Shown here piece after piece: positions 39,531 to 52,800 of a stretch of DNA of 64,000 nt. This stretch comes from Datnioides undecimradiatus. Lineage: Eukaryota; Chordata; Actinopteri; Lobotiformes; Datnioididae. Positions within the stretch are counted from its first letter, which is position 1. Every line of letters starts with the position of its first letter. Location: NCBI GenBank assembly GCA_008933995.1, contig WARS01000036.1, positions 7,921,285 to 7,985,284 on the forward strand, in the 5' to 3' direction. Position numbers and translations under genes: made by a program. A model generated the notes under the pieces. That model ran no database searches and was not told the DNA's origin. It saw only the letters and a program-made list of their open reading frames with translations.

Positions 39531-42500
39531 TTGTTTGACCTGAGTTCTAATGTATAAAATGAAACCGACAACTGAGGATGATATTCTATTATTTTGATTT
39601 AGATCAAGGCAATCCGTGCACTGATACTTAATCAAACTGCTCAGATGGGAGTTAACGGATAACGATTTCTGTGTTGTTTTGCAGAGGTAAAGCCCAGGGC
39701 TTTTTGAATGGTTAGGTCAGTCCGATCTTATCTCTGCCGCCTGCCGAACAGAAGAAACATGAGCAGCATGCCTACCTCAGGCTGAGTCATGCACTTCACT
39801 CTCTTAAACAAACACACTTGCATATTCATCTGCGCAGACACACACAAAGAGACCTACACACACACTCACACATTTTAGGACACACATACACCTGCCAGGA
39901 AAAACACCGCCTCTGATGCAAACACTATCTCATGCTATCTCTCCCATGCAAAAACACTTTCCTAACATGTCTCTGAGCCCGCTCTCCTTTTTCATCTCAC
40001 CAGCATTCATCAGTCACATTTATATGGGCTTTTCATGTCCTTCAGCATTCACAAACAGAGGCACACAGTGTTATAGCTTTGCTCCTGGTGACTAACTGTC
40101 TTGCTGGAAAAACACTGTTCTATCGAGGGATGAAACTGCAAAATTTCAACATATAACCGACGTGTGCAAACATGCGGGCTGTCACACATGCACACACAGG
40201 CTAAAACAAGCATGTACTGACTGTGCACAAAGTCAGATCTTAACATGCCTCAAAAAAAAAGATTAAATAAAAAAACATAAAAAAATTTAAGCTCTTCATA
40301 TTTTTTGGCACTTGTACAACAGGGGCCCCTCAAACCTGTGAATCATAACAGACAACATTTTGCAGGTCTTGGCATTCTCATCTCACATCATTGTGCCTGA
40401 AATGATTCTCGTGGATCCGTATTGATTTTTTGGCCTTGACCTTTTGCCACTGAAAGCTCTTGAAAGAAAAATAATTACAGTTTGTGATGGTGTGATGTTG
40501 TTTTACAGTAATGAGACTTTCAGTAGTGGAGAACATATGATCATTTTTTATCATTGAGTCAGCAGCATCAAATCGTTTTATTGGTTTTAGCATATTAAAT
40601 GTTCCTGCGGATATTATTCAAGGACGTGCAAAAGCTACAGGACGTTCAGGGAATTTCTCAATCAGACTGTCATTGACAGATTCGACTTGGACTGCATGGC
40701 TGATGAGCATTAGATGCACCGCAATTCAAGACAATCAAAAGTGGATTAAACCTTTTATATTGATAAAATCACCATTCCCCTTTTAGTGTTTTGTCAGATA
40801 GAAATTCTGTAGATTTAACCCTGTGGCAACAACAAACTCTGAGTACATGCAATCATCTCTCAACATTGCAAATACACTCATGAATTTGTAAAATGCATGC
40901 ATCTGCAAAGAAAAAAGACACTGTATTCACCCAGTTGGTCCATGTCCCACACACACATGCTTTACTGTTAGCATGTTGTCAGCAGCACACGTGCAGAAAA
41001 GATAACACTGAAGTTGAGCTATCTAACTCCAGGACTTACTCTCACTCCCCCAGGACTCCGTATCTTCACTCTTCTTGGTCTTTAAATGACTTTGAGCGAA
41101 TGAAGCAGGCAGGGCTGTTAGCAAAAGCGTTTTAATTGATTTTGAAGTAGTAGCTGTTGGGAATGCCTCTCACTGTTAAAACATGCTTGACACACAGAAA
41201 TCAAAACAGCTTATTACCACATCAAAGGGGCAACAACCCTCTTGCCATTTGTGTAAACCAAACTGCCAATTTTGATGACACAGAGCATTTTACAAAAAAT
41301 GTTAATGCATGAACTTCCCTTTGGCTATGTTAGGGTCATCTTATTGGGTATTCCCAGGATATTTAGCAGCCATTATCCTTCAGGGAAGGGATTGTTGCTT
41401 CATGCATAGCGACAGAGTCAAGCTTTATTTTACCTACATCATAGCAGAATGTGGAGGAGAAACCAAACCAAATCTCTTCCGAAAAAATGTATGATTGAAT
41501 AGTGTTGGTAAAGTACTGGAGCTTGTTCATAGTCAGAGGTGTTTATCTGAGTGATATCCACTCACTGTACAGGTTCAGTCATGTGTTCTCTGCAGCTCTG
41601 ATATCAGACAGTCTCCAGCACAGCATGAGGCTCAGCTCTGGGATAAAGAAGCTGCTTACCAACAGAAATACCAATTACTGCACACTGCATCATGAAGCCT
41701 AATGGGCCTGCTGTGGCAGAGAGACTCTCAGGATGAAAGACTTGTAAGTTCTTCTATGGTAAAACCTGCATCTCAGCCCTCAGCATCTTGTTTTGAGAAC
41801 ACAACCAGTACAAGTTTGAGGGACCTAATGCTGACATTATGTTATGATAAAGCCCTGTAATTGAATAGCTTTCCTTGTTCAGCTCACATCCAGAGCTAAA
41901 TATACTGCAGGGTTCATTAAAAGTACAGCATCTGCTGTTAAGTATCTGTAAATCAGGATGTAAACTCAGGTAAGCTTCTTCACTTTCACACAGAAAACTG
42001 AGTCTAAGCATGACAAACATGCTTGCAGGCTACACAGTGGTGTCCTGCATGAGACCTGCCAGGGGTTTGTCTTTCATGTTAGCCATGTCAGCAGCAGGAT
42101 TGTCTACCTCTGTTGTCTACCTCTGTTTTAAATGTGAAGAAAATACTTTGATTGTTATTATTAATATTTAAATTGTTTTTTTGAGAAATCTGGTCCTCTT
42201 TAAAATAAAATATAAAAGGTACATCAGCAGCAAACTGCTGGCAAAATACTCCCTATGGATAAGAAGAGTGGCCACAATCAATCAATCAGCGACAAAAAAG
42301 AAAATCATATGCTTTTACATTGGTGATTGCAGTGAGGTGCCAAGTGATTCAAATTTTCGTCGCACTGGCAATTTCCTGCCCTATTTGAATCTTTGCGGAT
42401 TTTCCATTTGATAAGAAAGCAAAATAAAGAAAGAAAAAACTGATTTACAGTAGGATTCACAAAAGAAATGTGTACATTTTAGCATATATTCACCCCACTA

Positions 42501-45500
42501 GCACTACATCAGGAGTATGCCATTTAAATTCTGCAAAAGATCACCAAATAAGCATAGTGTGCTGGTGCTTGCCAAGTAATTTTCTAATTCAAGGCTGCAA
42601 ACCATAAATGAACTAAAAAGAGCAGCTTCTGAGATGGCTGCATCTGTACTGTATGTAATTAGGCAGAGACTGGCAGATGATGAATAAAAGAAAACATTGC
42701 ATAAAAGTATCATGGGACCTCTCATTACCTCCATTATGACTTTGAGTCTGCCTGTGCTCTGGACTAGAAAAAAATGATATACACATAGACATGGACCAGA
42801 CCATTTCTGTGCCCTCAAGGCCTGCTGTGTCACACTGTAAGACCCTGATGATATGTGACAGGCCTGCCCGCCTCAGTGTCACATCAACCAGCTACTCAGA
42901 AAGAGAGAAGCTGCACAAGTGAGACAGAGAAAGAAAAAGACACACTGACAGACTTAAAGTCCTCTAGCTTCATACCTCTCCACATACTTACCTGATTTGA
43001 CCGGGATGGCAATGATGGAACTATGAGTGTCACTGAAAATGTCACTAATAAGGATCATAAATTAAATATAATAGATATTACTGTCAGTCATAACTGTTTA
43101 ATTTACAATTCTGAAAGTTTTTTTTTCCACATTTACTGATAATTCTCTCAAGATGTTGGTTGCCATGGTAGCAACAGGGTGATTTAAAAAGGGGGATATA
43201 TTCAACAGATCCTAATAATTGTACACATTAAGATCAACATGCTAAAGTGTAAATTTGCAATGAAAATAAGGGCAGAAAAGAAGTGCAGATTATGGAATGT
43301 GAAAGCATGTAGGTACCAATCACAATGACTTTGCCCTCAACAAGTTACAACCGTTGAGACAAGTGAGGATGTTAGCATTTTAGAGAATGTGTGCACCTTT
43401 TACACCAGGTACATGTGAGAGTGCGTATGCATCATAAACAGATGAATATGTGTGCCTGTGGCTGCAGATGTATACAAACATCAGTGCTGTGAATGCGCCA
43501 GGCCCGTGGTCGAACTGTACAGTGTTTGTCAGCTAATTAGCAACATGAGTTAGTGCGACAGCAGTTGGGGGAGCGCCTCACACGCAGAGAAAGGCTGATG
43601 GGAGCTGATGGGCTCAGCAGAGCGTCGTTGCTGGTGACTGAGGAAGAGGAGGGGCGGTGACAGCATCTAAACCACTGCTAATGAAGACATCAGCTCACCG
43701 GCAGCTCGGCCTATCTTAGTCACAGACAAGGCAGCCGTCAAAACTGGCATTATGGCGTGAATATATTGCTCAGGCAGCACAGAGGAATTGTCAGATGCAC
43801 ACATTGAGAACTAAAACATTTGTGCCTGTGAACACACAATTATCTCACGCCAGTAGGGACGATGGCATCCTGGTGTCTTTGCATAGCTAGTCAAATGTGC
43901 AGAACTAAACTAAAGAAAACTGCAAATACAATCAGATTGCCTCTGTTTGATGGATCTGTCTCATCTGAGCTGTACTTTCTTACTGTATTTGCCTGCGTTA
44001 TTTTGGTCTCAGGTAAATACAGTGATCCACAAAGGCTGGAATATAGAGGCTTAGAGCAGCAAGGGCTATTGAAAGTCTTTATTCATTAAAATTTGAGGTT
44101 GCTCCTATTGTGTTTATGGTGTTACCATGACAGTTTCAAGGCTACAGTGTTGGAAAAAGTTTATATATCTCAACTGTGAGCTTCACATTGGTGTAGGTGT
44201 ACATAATGGAAAAAAACCTAATTATTCATGCCTGAAGAAAAAAAAGTTCTGAAATTACAGATGAAAGCAAGACTGGTAACAAGAAATACAGAAAAGAGAA
44301 ATGTGATTATAAGTGGTGTAAATGCGATTGGATGAAAGCAGGGAGACAGGCTGCAAATAAAGTGTGGAGGAAGATGCAAAGTCAGTCACTACATGCCGGG
44401 TTTTCCTAGTAGCTGACAGCAAAACCGTGGCAGCAATCTCTTTTTTGGTCTCATTCCATTGGTTCTCATTTGCTCAAGTAAAACTGACCATGACATTTCT
44501 CCCTTCTCTGCCCTCCAGGAAAACATTTTGGACGCGAGACCCTGATGGGCAACGGGTGTGAGGAAGGCCTTCAGTGCCAGGAGCTGATATATTGGCTGAT
44601 TAGCAGCTCGTGTGGCCTCTGCTGATAGAGTTCGCTGATAGTTGCGGAGCTATATTTGTTGCCCTGCTCTGAGATACCGATGAACCAATGTTTTGGAAGC
44701 AACAGACATTTTTTTCTGCTCTCATCCCTCAGCTAAGAGGCCTCTTCTCTGCAGCAGCATCAAAATCAGATAACGTCAAACTGTACACAGACAGTGTTGA
44801 ACTGGCTTAACTGTTGTTTTTCCTATTTTCTCACCCAGGAAAGTTCACATCAACAACTTCAGTCAAAAATCACAGCTGTGCTAAATTAAAAATCTCAGAG
44901 TCTGATGCTACTTCTGTCTCCTTGGCGATGCTCAATTCAGGTTGTCCTTGCCAGCATGTCACCTGGAAGCTAAATAGATGCAGGGCAACTCCTGCTCCAT
45001 CAGTTATTCACATTGGGCACATGTTGCTGTCACCGGAATTTCTTTGATATAATTTCCCAATGATTTATTAAAGAGAATTTGTGAATGATTCAACCGTGAA
45101 TGATGACAGTTACCAGGAGTAGCTGCGTGGCTCGCACTGCAGGAAAGCATCAGTCTCATAGTAGAAGCCCCCGCAGTCCTAGAAAGAAGCTCCAATGGTG
45201 TGTTTGCTCATTTCATCAGCTCTGGAAAGTATGTTGAATTTAATCCTAAAATGAAAAATCTATTTCTTGTTTGTCTGTGAGATGGAAATGTCTTTGCTGT
45301 CTTGTTAAATGGAGTGCTCTGTGGAGAATAGGAGAGAAGGAATGAAAATCAGTTCAAGAGTCAGTTAAGATTCATTGTTTTATTCATGTGCCTACAGGCA
45401 CAATATTATTTAAAAACAAAGCAAAAAAAACAACAAGAAAGCAAGATTGATTTCCTTTTGACACGTGAATCGATACATGCTTCATGCTGCCGTTATAATG

Positions 45501-46879
45501 AAATCTGACTCCGTCATCATCCATTTTTTTGTCTGTCTTCTGTCAGGGGAGATGCACAGCAACATGATTAAAGGTAGCCGTGACAGCATATGCACATACA
45601 CATGTAGACAGACACAGACCTGAAAGACACATATTGGTAAGACACATTATCATAACAGGAGACATGCAGATAGAGTGGCTTTGGGGGTGTCTATACAGTG
45701 TGTGAGAGTACAGCTGTGAAAGAAAAGGAAAAAAAATGGGAGCTCTGAGTTTCTTGAGAGCTCCCTTGACAGGGAGCAGAACAGGCTATTACTTCATATT
45801 GCACCATTTAAGCTGTTTTTATTTTGGACTCTCCAGCTCCTTCTACCAGCCGGCGCTGTCTCCGGGGATAACAATCAAGCCTCAACAAGAAAAGGCAGAC
45901 AGCACTTAACTAAAAGTTGTATACAATTTGTGTGTTTATATATTTGTGTGTTGATGCTCAGTTGGATAAATGAGGTAATTCTCTCTTCTCTTTTGCGTGA
46001 GGACACCGTGGCTGTCACTCATGTTGGGTTTATTTCAACTTTTTACAAATGTTTCAATTCTAGGTGACAGTGCGCGGTCTGAGGTGCTGACTTCAGATCA
46101 CTCTACCTCTACCCGCATGTCTCTGTCCAACTTTCCAGGCACTTTTCACTCTATTTTCTTGCAAAAAAAGACAAAACACTTACCAAGTTCTCATCAGAGA
46201 GATGAATGAAAGCAGAAGCAGAAATCTACAGTTTTAAAATCTTAGATTCTCAGACCAGTTGTTGCAATGGCAAGCTCTGAAGCACTCTGACTCACCCTTT
46301 TCTGCGTTAACCTGTTGACCACTGCTGTATCTCTCCTTTTTGGCTAACAATAGCTCCCCCTAGTGCTGACAGATAACAAGACTGATGTGGAGAGACAGAG
46401 AGAGAGTAAAACCGTGTAGCTTATGGTTAGGGTGAGGAACAGAAGGCAGTTCTGTCAGGCCTGGTGAGAAAAGGGAATATCAAAGGCAAGATGGGGCCAT
46501 GAGGGAGTGGAAAGGAGTTGAGGGCATAGGCAAAGAGATTCAGTGAGCTGAGGTGAGAGGAGGCAAAAAGTGCTCCAGAGAAGACTCTCAGATTTCAGGA
46601 GAGCTGTTACGTAATTCGTGCAGATGGTAGTTTGAGTGTGTCTCTCTTGTGTCGCCCCTGCCTCTGCCAGGGCACATTATCCTCTTGTTCAGGAGGTTTG
46701 GGGATAACTTTGATCACTTGTGCTGTGTTTTTTTTCATTTGCTTTTTTTTTTGCTACCAAGGCACAGTTGAATGAATGCAGACAAATATAACATATAAGG
46801 CCACAGGGTGTGTTTGCTTCAAGTAATTGTGAGAAGCAATGCACATAGTAGACACTTTTCTGTCAGGCATTCTTACTTC

Positions 46880-47430
46880 TAGTAACATAAAGCATCTAAA
46901 ATCAGCTGCTAACAGGCTTACAATGAGATACTAACATGCATATGTTTACCATGTTCTCTATCTTATTTTACTGTGCTAGCATGCAGTTTTTACTCTGATA
47001 GGAATGTCGTTTCCTGTAGGAATACGGTATAGACTTAAGTACTGGACAATTTGAAATTTTGACCCAGTGATGACCCCAGATATAAAGTCAAGGGATCAAG
47101 AAAGTTATTAAATTCATTCTGGGCTAACATAGTTCATAGCGAACTATCCAATATTGGAGACATTTCACACTGTATCAAGATTGTGAACCACTAAGGGGAA
47201 AGTCTGGGGATCACTCCACTGAACCACGAATGTCTGCACACAATCTCACACCAATCCATGTGGTAAATGCTGAAATATTTCACTCACTTAATGAAAAATT
47301 TGACCTGCTGGTGGCACTAGAGGAGTAGTTGGGGAGATCACCAAAGCACGTATCAATCGTTCATTCATTTGGTATGAATTCAGTGTTCTTCATGTGGGCA
47401 CCATCTACTTCTGCACCTAGTTTTATAGAA
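46880..47430. repeat. Degenerate teleost interspersed repeat
   Basis: Segments such as CTAACATGCATATGTTTACC, CTGGTGGCACTAGAGGA, GGGGAGATCACCAAAG and CCACGAATGTCTG with CACCAATCCATG match, with decay, a widespread fish repeat that I recall but cannot name to a family. Not coding. Confidence 0.5.
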
Positions 47431-47674
47431 ATATAACATAAACATAAACATAAAAACATCAATGTAATGGTGACACAAAAGGAAGGGTTAGCAGTGAAAT
47501 GAAACTTAAAACAGTAATGATGGCAGTGTGCCTTTTAGGTGTGCCAATAAACCACCGGTATCTCTGTTTCATTTGTTGTCAAATGAGATGCTTTTGCTTT
47601 CAGATGAGTACGTTTCTTTCAGTTTCAAGCCTAACTTTCTTCAACTCCATGTGAAAACTAATATATATACATAT

Positions 47675-47697
47675 AGTCCACCATACTGTGAAGGGCT

Positions 47698-47700
<3 letters not shown>
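47675..47700 (+). repeat. Direct repeat copy A (26 bp)
   Basis: Begins AGTCCACCATACTG and runs into the GT microsatellite. It matches copy B at 48297-48322 at 25 of 26 positions. Confidence 0.85.

Positions 47701-47759
<59 letters not shown>
47699..47759. repeat. (GT)21(AT)9 compound microsatellite
   Basis: About 21 GT units followed directly by about nine AT units. Confidence 0.97.
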
Positions 47760-48296
47760 ATTTATTTTTTTAAAATTTACTGTATATATAGTTCAGTCCC
47801 AGATGTTATGAAACAGTGGCTACATGGTGTCCATAAATCTAGTCTATTCATGACACATGAAGGACAGAGCAGTGAGCTGATGCCAAATCAGATCTGGAAT
47901 GAGATCATAGGAGTAGAGATAACTGGCTCAAAGCATCTAGCTACATGCTGGCAATGTGGGAACCAAAACACCCTCTAACACCTATCAGCTTTGGATGTTT
48001 GCAAATAAAAGGATTAAAGATTGTAGTCTAATAACTCCCACTTTGCACTTAATTGAACTGCTGATACCGTATATACTGTCTTTGTTATGGTAAGTAGCAT
48101 GATGGAGGAGTTCAAACATGGCTGCGGTTGCACACACTAGTTTGTCCCTGTTACATCTAGTCTGTGCTGCATAGATACAAGCATCGATTTGCCTCCCAAA
48201 TTCAATGTTTCTTTGTTTGCTCTGACAGGCATTGCCATGGAAACACAAGGGAGTGGAATTACAGTAAAGTTAAGAAGGAGGCTGCAAGAAGGCGCT

Positions 48297-48322
48297 AGTC
48301 CACCAGACTGTGAAGGGCTGGT
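48297..48322 (+). repeat. Direct repeat copy B (26 bp)
   Basis: Begins AGTCCACCAGACTG. Same orientation as copy A, 622 bp away, one mismatch. Confidence 0.85.
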
Positions 48323-48894
48323 ATAATTCAAGACCAAAGACAGTGCTACATCATCTCTCTGGGGCTAAGAGGACTACAGATTATTTTAAAGTTCCTCAGT
48401 GTGCTTTTAGTTTCTCTCATCTTTTTCAAAAAACGCTGTTAGTTTTACCTTAAGCTGTACATAACTGGTGTACACTCATCGGACAAGAGCCTTTCTCTGT
48501 ATGGGGGTTGTCTGGTGTCTAAGCTTGTTTCCTCAAAAGTGAAAGCAAGGAATGGATTCTATTCTTGTCTCCTACACAGATGGGGTGTTAAACATTGATA
48601 GGGCTGATGCAGGGAGAAAGGGAGAGGGGTGGGAGTGTTGGGGGGAGCAGAGAGACTTTCTCTTGGTCTGACTTGATTACTCCCCAGCATCCAATTTTTT
48701 GTTGAGTATGAGCATCTGTTAAAAAAGCAGCAACTGCATTATGGCAGAATCTCTTTATGTGCAAACACATATTGTACAGGTACAGCACAGACCTGTGTTG
48801 TTACTTTGAAGCTGCTTACACCCACATGAAGCATGTTACATGTCGAGTCTTTTTTATAATAAATGTTTTAATAAAAAGAGCTATACAAATAAAA

Positions 48895-48900
48895 TTTATT
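48895..48900 (-). terminator. Candidate poly(A) signal for the cd101-like gene
   Basis: AATAAA on the minus strand about 740 bases downstream of the stop codon. Variant ATTAAA signals closer to the stop (for example near 49406 and 49420) are also possible. No transcript evidence is available. Confidence 0.3.
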
Positions 48901-49642
48901 CTTGTTTTGATCTGATCATTAAAAACAGTAGACAACCTTTATCAGGACGAGCAAGTGATGATGGATAAGCACATTTATGCTTCCACTGCTTGACTGTAAC
49001 TCCTTGAAGAACACTGTGTCTCTGTCTCTCCAAATGCTCGTCAAACTCACATCTCAGCAGATTTGCAGACCCTACAGTCATCTCTTGCTGAACCACAGAC
49101 CATTTCCTGGCTGATTCGATGCTGTGTTACTTATAGTGAAAAAGTTTCAACACATACCACATGTCGTGCTTAGCTGCTCTCTGAGACATGCCACACTTTG
49201 ACTTCTTCTCATCAAAGACACAGCATATCATGCTGTCTAGTATGTTGCCACATAAAAAGGAATCTGCCAGTGAGAGTGTATTGCTTTGTAGGTGTAAAGC
49301 CACAAAGCTGGTCTGCTGCCTAGCTAACTGCAACTGTCCGTTGCAGGCAATAAGACGCTAGCGATTATGCAAATAAGTTTTAGCTGTAAAATGAGGAAAA
49401 GCCTGTTTAATTTTAAAGGTTTAATGAATCTAAGCTACATCGTAAAACATTTAAACAATTGTTTTATGGGACATTATCAACAGATTCATTTGAACCAGAA
49501 TTATTGAACATTTAATAAAAATGAATAAAAATATGCACTCTGGAGCATTTTGAATTATAAAACATCATTGCATATATTACTTGCCACATGAAAAATATAA
49601 GAGCATTTTTTTCCTCTCCTCATCTTTTCTGGTGTACAAGGT

Positions 49643-49842
49643 TCAGTCCTCTACACTGGGTTTGGTGTTCAGAGCATGTTCCTCTGCCCACAGAGATTTT
49701 TCTGACTTCTTTCCTCCCTTGCTGCGACACTTCTTCACCACCAGGATGAACGTGACCAATACAGTGCAGATGACAATACCTATGATAATCCCTATCCAGA
49801 TACTTGACTTACAGCCTTGCTCGGAGAGAGCTTTAACATTCC
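49643..49842 (-). CDS. cd101: cd101-like exon 10 (membrane span, tail, stop)
   Basis: 200 bp coding, entered in phase 1 after a CATTTCAG acceptor. It encodes a short stalk with one cysteine, a hydrophobic helix starting SIWIGIIIGI, stop-transfer KKCRSKGGKK, and a tail ending PSVED. The stop TGA is at 49645-49643. The tail has no tyrosine, so no ITIM or ITAM. This exon is too short and too far from an ATG to stand out as a long frame; it was found by reading on from exon 9. Confidence 0.85.
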
Positions 49843-52800
49843 CTGAAATGAAGAGGACAAAGACAGGCGTTACATATTTGAAAATAATGTTTTAACAAGA
49901 TCTTGAACCAATTTGCAGAGAGAAAGACTGCTAATCACACATTGAGATATACTTACCCTCTGCATGGACATCAACAGTCAAATATCCTGACTTTACTGCT
50001 GCAACCTTCCTCCACCCATGAGGCAGAGAGGGGAGCCACTCTTCTACCTCGCAGAAATACAGACCACTATCTTCAAGCACTGGTTTCATCACTGTAAGGC
50101 TGAATTGATTCGGCAAAGGGTGGCTGAATCTTAGCTGATGGTCCTTCCCAAAGCTGTCTTGTAGAGTGGAGTTTCGGTAAACTGTGAATATGGGTTGTCG
50201 TTTAGTCTGAGTGTCTTTCTGTAAAAACCACGTGACCTGGAACACAGATTCGCTGCTGGATTGTTTGGTGATGTGACAGGGGATAGTAAAATCCTGGGAT
50301 GTGCTCACATTCAACCCCCCTTCATCCTTTGCAATGGACAAATTTTTTCCTATGAAAAAGCACATGTCAAAAAAAGATTTTATTCAGCTTTAACAAGGCA
50401 AACCAATCAATGTTTCTTTGAATTAAATTTCCTGGCACAGCTTTTGCAAATGACTGAAACAGACAACACCACGATAAAGAATGCTATAATACGAAAAGAG
50501 AAGAACAAAAAGGACAGATGTAGGTAACGAAATAAAAATAAAAAATGTTAAAAAAAAAAACCAAAACAGAAAAACATCTGAGAGCATTAGAGAAGTGGTT
50601 ATTTTTGTTGAGAAACAGCTTACATGTGTGGTTAAAGAAAACTGCAAGCACGCAGACAAGCATGACTACCATGATAATTATGATGATATTGGTAATGTGG
50701 CTGTACTATGTATGCAACATCTTGGGAAATATGCTTCAAAATATGCAATACAAGCAGATGGATTTCCAAAGATGTCAAACTATTCCTTTCAACACGCATG
50801 CAAACCACATTCACAATGCTGCCTTGATGTAATTGTACCTGCAACATTTACAGTCAGCGTGATGTGGCCACAGCTCTCTGAGGCCTTTTGCTGCCAGTGA
50901 CCTTCGTGATCCAGCTGGTACTGCTCCACCTGGCACTTGTAGGTTCCACTATCCCCTTCATGGACCCTTTGAATCCCCAGGTAGATGCTACCCTGTGCAG
51001 GTCTTGAGAGAAGAAGCCGCCTCTGCAGGCCTCTGAGCCCCCAGTTCTCTGGATAACCCAGCAGGCCTGTGTGATCAAGTTCCACCAGGCTATTTGTGAC
51101 GGATGAATTGTGCCCAGAATAGAGCCAGGATACTTTGTAGAAAAAAGAGGAACTAGATGCACCTGAGATGATGTTGCACTTAAGCTCCACCTCCTCTCCC
51201 TCTGTGGCAATCAACTGCTGCTCTTTCTTATCTAAACGTAGGTCATTGGCTGGAGAATGGGCAGAGAAAAGTCAATCAAGAACTCAAATTGTTTTAATTG
51301 ATAGTTAAACCTTGAGTATTTCTATATGTCACTGATGAAATAAGCAAAAATTTGAGTCAAAATTCGATGTCATTCACACAAACAGAGTGATAATAAATAT
51401 TTCTTATATTTCTACTTGAACTCTTAACTTCAATGGTGGATCACTAACACATGCAATCTAATCACACTGCAGATTACTTCTTTATGCTGGTGAACATTTA
51501 ATTTCACTTTTGTTTACATGATGTCATCCACAGGAATGATGACCTTTTTCTCCTGTTTTCGTCCTGTCAGTCCAACAACAGTTGCTCTTAGCATTTTTCT
51601 GAGTTGGTCTTAAAGCTCACTGAGATCCAAACTCTCAGTTAGGAAATTTGAGAGCCAATGAGGGGAGCTGGCAGACTGGAAATAACTGCAGACACATTTC
51701 TATCTAAATGCTGATTGGTAGATTGAAATACGTTACATCACATTATTTACCAATTTATTTATCAATTGTGATATGACTTACCCGGTTCGATAACTGTTAG
51801 AATTGTAGATTTGGACACTGGTGAGAGCTGATACCAATCACCACGAGGATCTTGACGCCACTCCACCACCTCACAAATGTATGTGCCATTGTCTGAGGAC
51901 TTAGCATGCTGGATGCTTAACTCAAAACTGGGGCCCTTAGTGCGCTTCATGGTGAATCGCGGTCTCTGGCTCAGCTCTACCTGGGGTCCAAATGTTATGA
52001 GGGCGTCCCGGTCCGAGCTTAAAATGATTTTATGTCCTCCTTGTTGCTGGAGCAGCCAGGTGATGGCATAGCGAGAGAAGGCAGAGGGTTCAGAGATGAC
52101 TGAGCATTTGATTTCTATGTCAGTATTCATATTACTTGTTATGGCAGGGGTGGAGGTCAGAGAGAGAGTGCTCACTGTGAGAAAGAGACAAAGTTAAGTT
52201 TTATATATGGTGAGAAACAGAGAGAGATATAATTCAGAGTGCAGCTATCAATCAAAATTTCCCTAAAATCAGCAAACACATTACAAATCTCACCAGTACC
52301 TGGCTTTTGCACATTCACAGCCAGCTGGTTGGATGGAGGCAGCTTCTTGGGTACATTGTTCAGGAAGACAGACACACTACACTGATAGCTTCCTGCCTCC
52401 CTGTGGCTCGCACTGTTGATGAGAAGATAGTGAATCACTTCATTCTTTTTGTTATCTACTTTCAGCTGGTAGCCGTGCTGGTCTCCAGACCAGCTGATGG
52501 CACCATCAGAGTACATTGTCAGGATGTTATCCAGGGTTGAGGCATCACGCTGCAAGCTCCAAGTCAGTGTTATTGGTACGTGCGGCCCTCTGACCCGGCA
52601 CAATAACTCCACATTTTCTCCTTCAGTCACTACGCTGTTGCGACTGATAAGATTCACTTCCACAAACGAATCTGTGACACAAAGCCAAAATAGTGAGCAG
52701 AAAGCAAAGGTTGATGTTCAATCACCATGCGATTCCAAGTGTTCCAACTAGAAAAGAGATATAACTTTTCCAAATGCTGTCTTCTCAAGTTAATTCCACT

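Larger units (their letters stand above)
31400..49640. other. Intergenic region between igsf3 and the eight-Ig gene
   Basis: About 18 kb upstream of igsf3 and downstream of the 3' end of the neighbouring IgSF gene. Open frames are short and resemble no family I recognise. It contains several degenerate interspersed repeats (about 36.8, 37.1, 38.65 and 46.9-47.4 kb), microsatellites at 35584-35622, 37279-37325, 39437-39530 and 47699-47759, and a 26-base direct repeat pair (47675, 48297). No RNA gene was recognised. Confidence 0.7.

Noticed and set aside
43862-45047. Plus-strand frames with signal-like hydrophobic stretches (43862, 44364, 44814)
   Set aside because: They carry no domain, do not join with sensible phases into a known protein, and are no longer than chance frames.
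48896-49333. Two adjacent minus-strand frames below the cd101-like stop codon
   Set aside because: No Ig or transposase motif could be recognised, and they lie in the likely 3'UTR or downstream DNA.
52295-52300. Upper in-phase donor (GTACTG) for cd101-like exon 6
   Set aside because: GTGAGA six bases further is the better donor; the alternative changes only two residues.
49931-52663. Ig-like frames read as separate single-exon genes
   Set aside because: All have matching phase-1 splice sites, the same strand and ordered family similarity, so they are exons of one gene.
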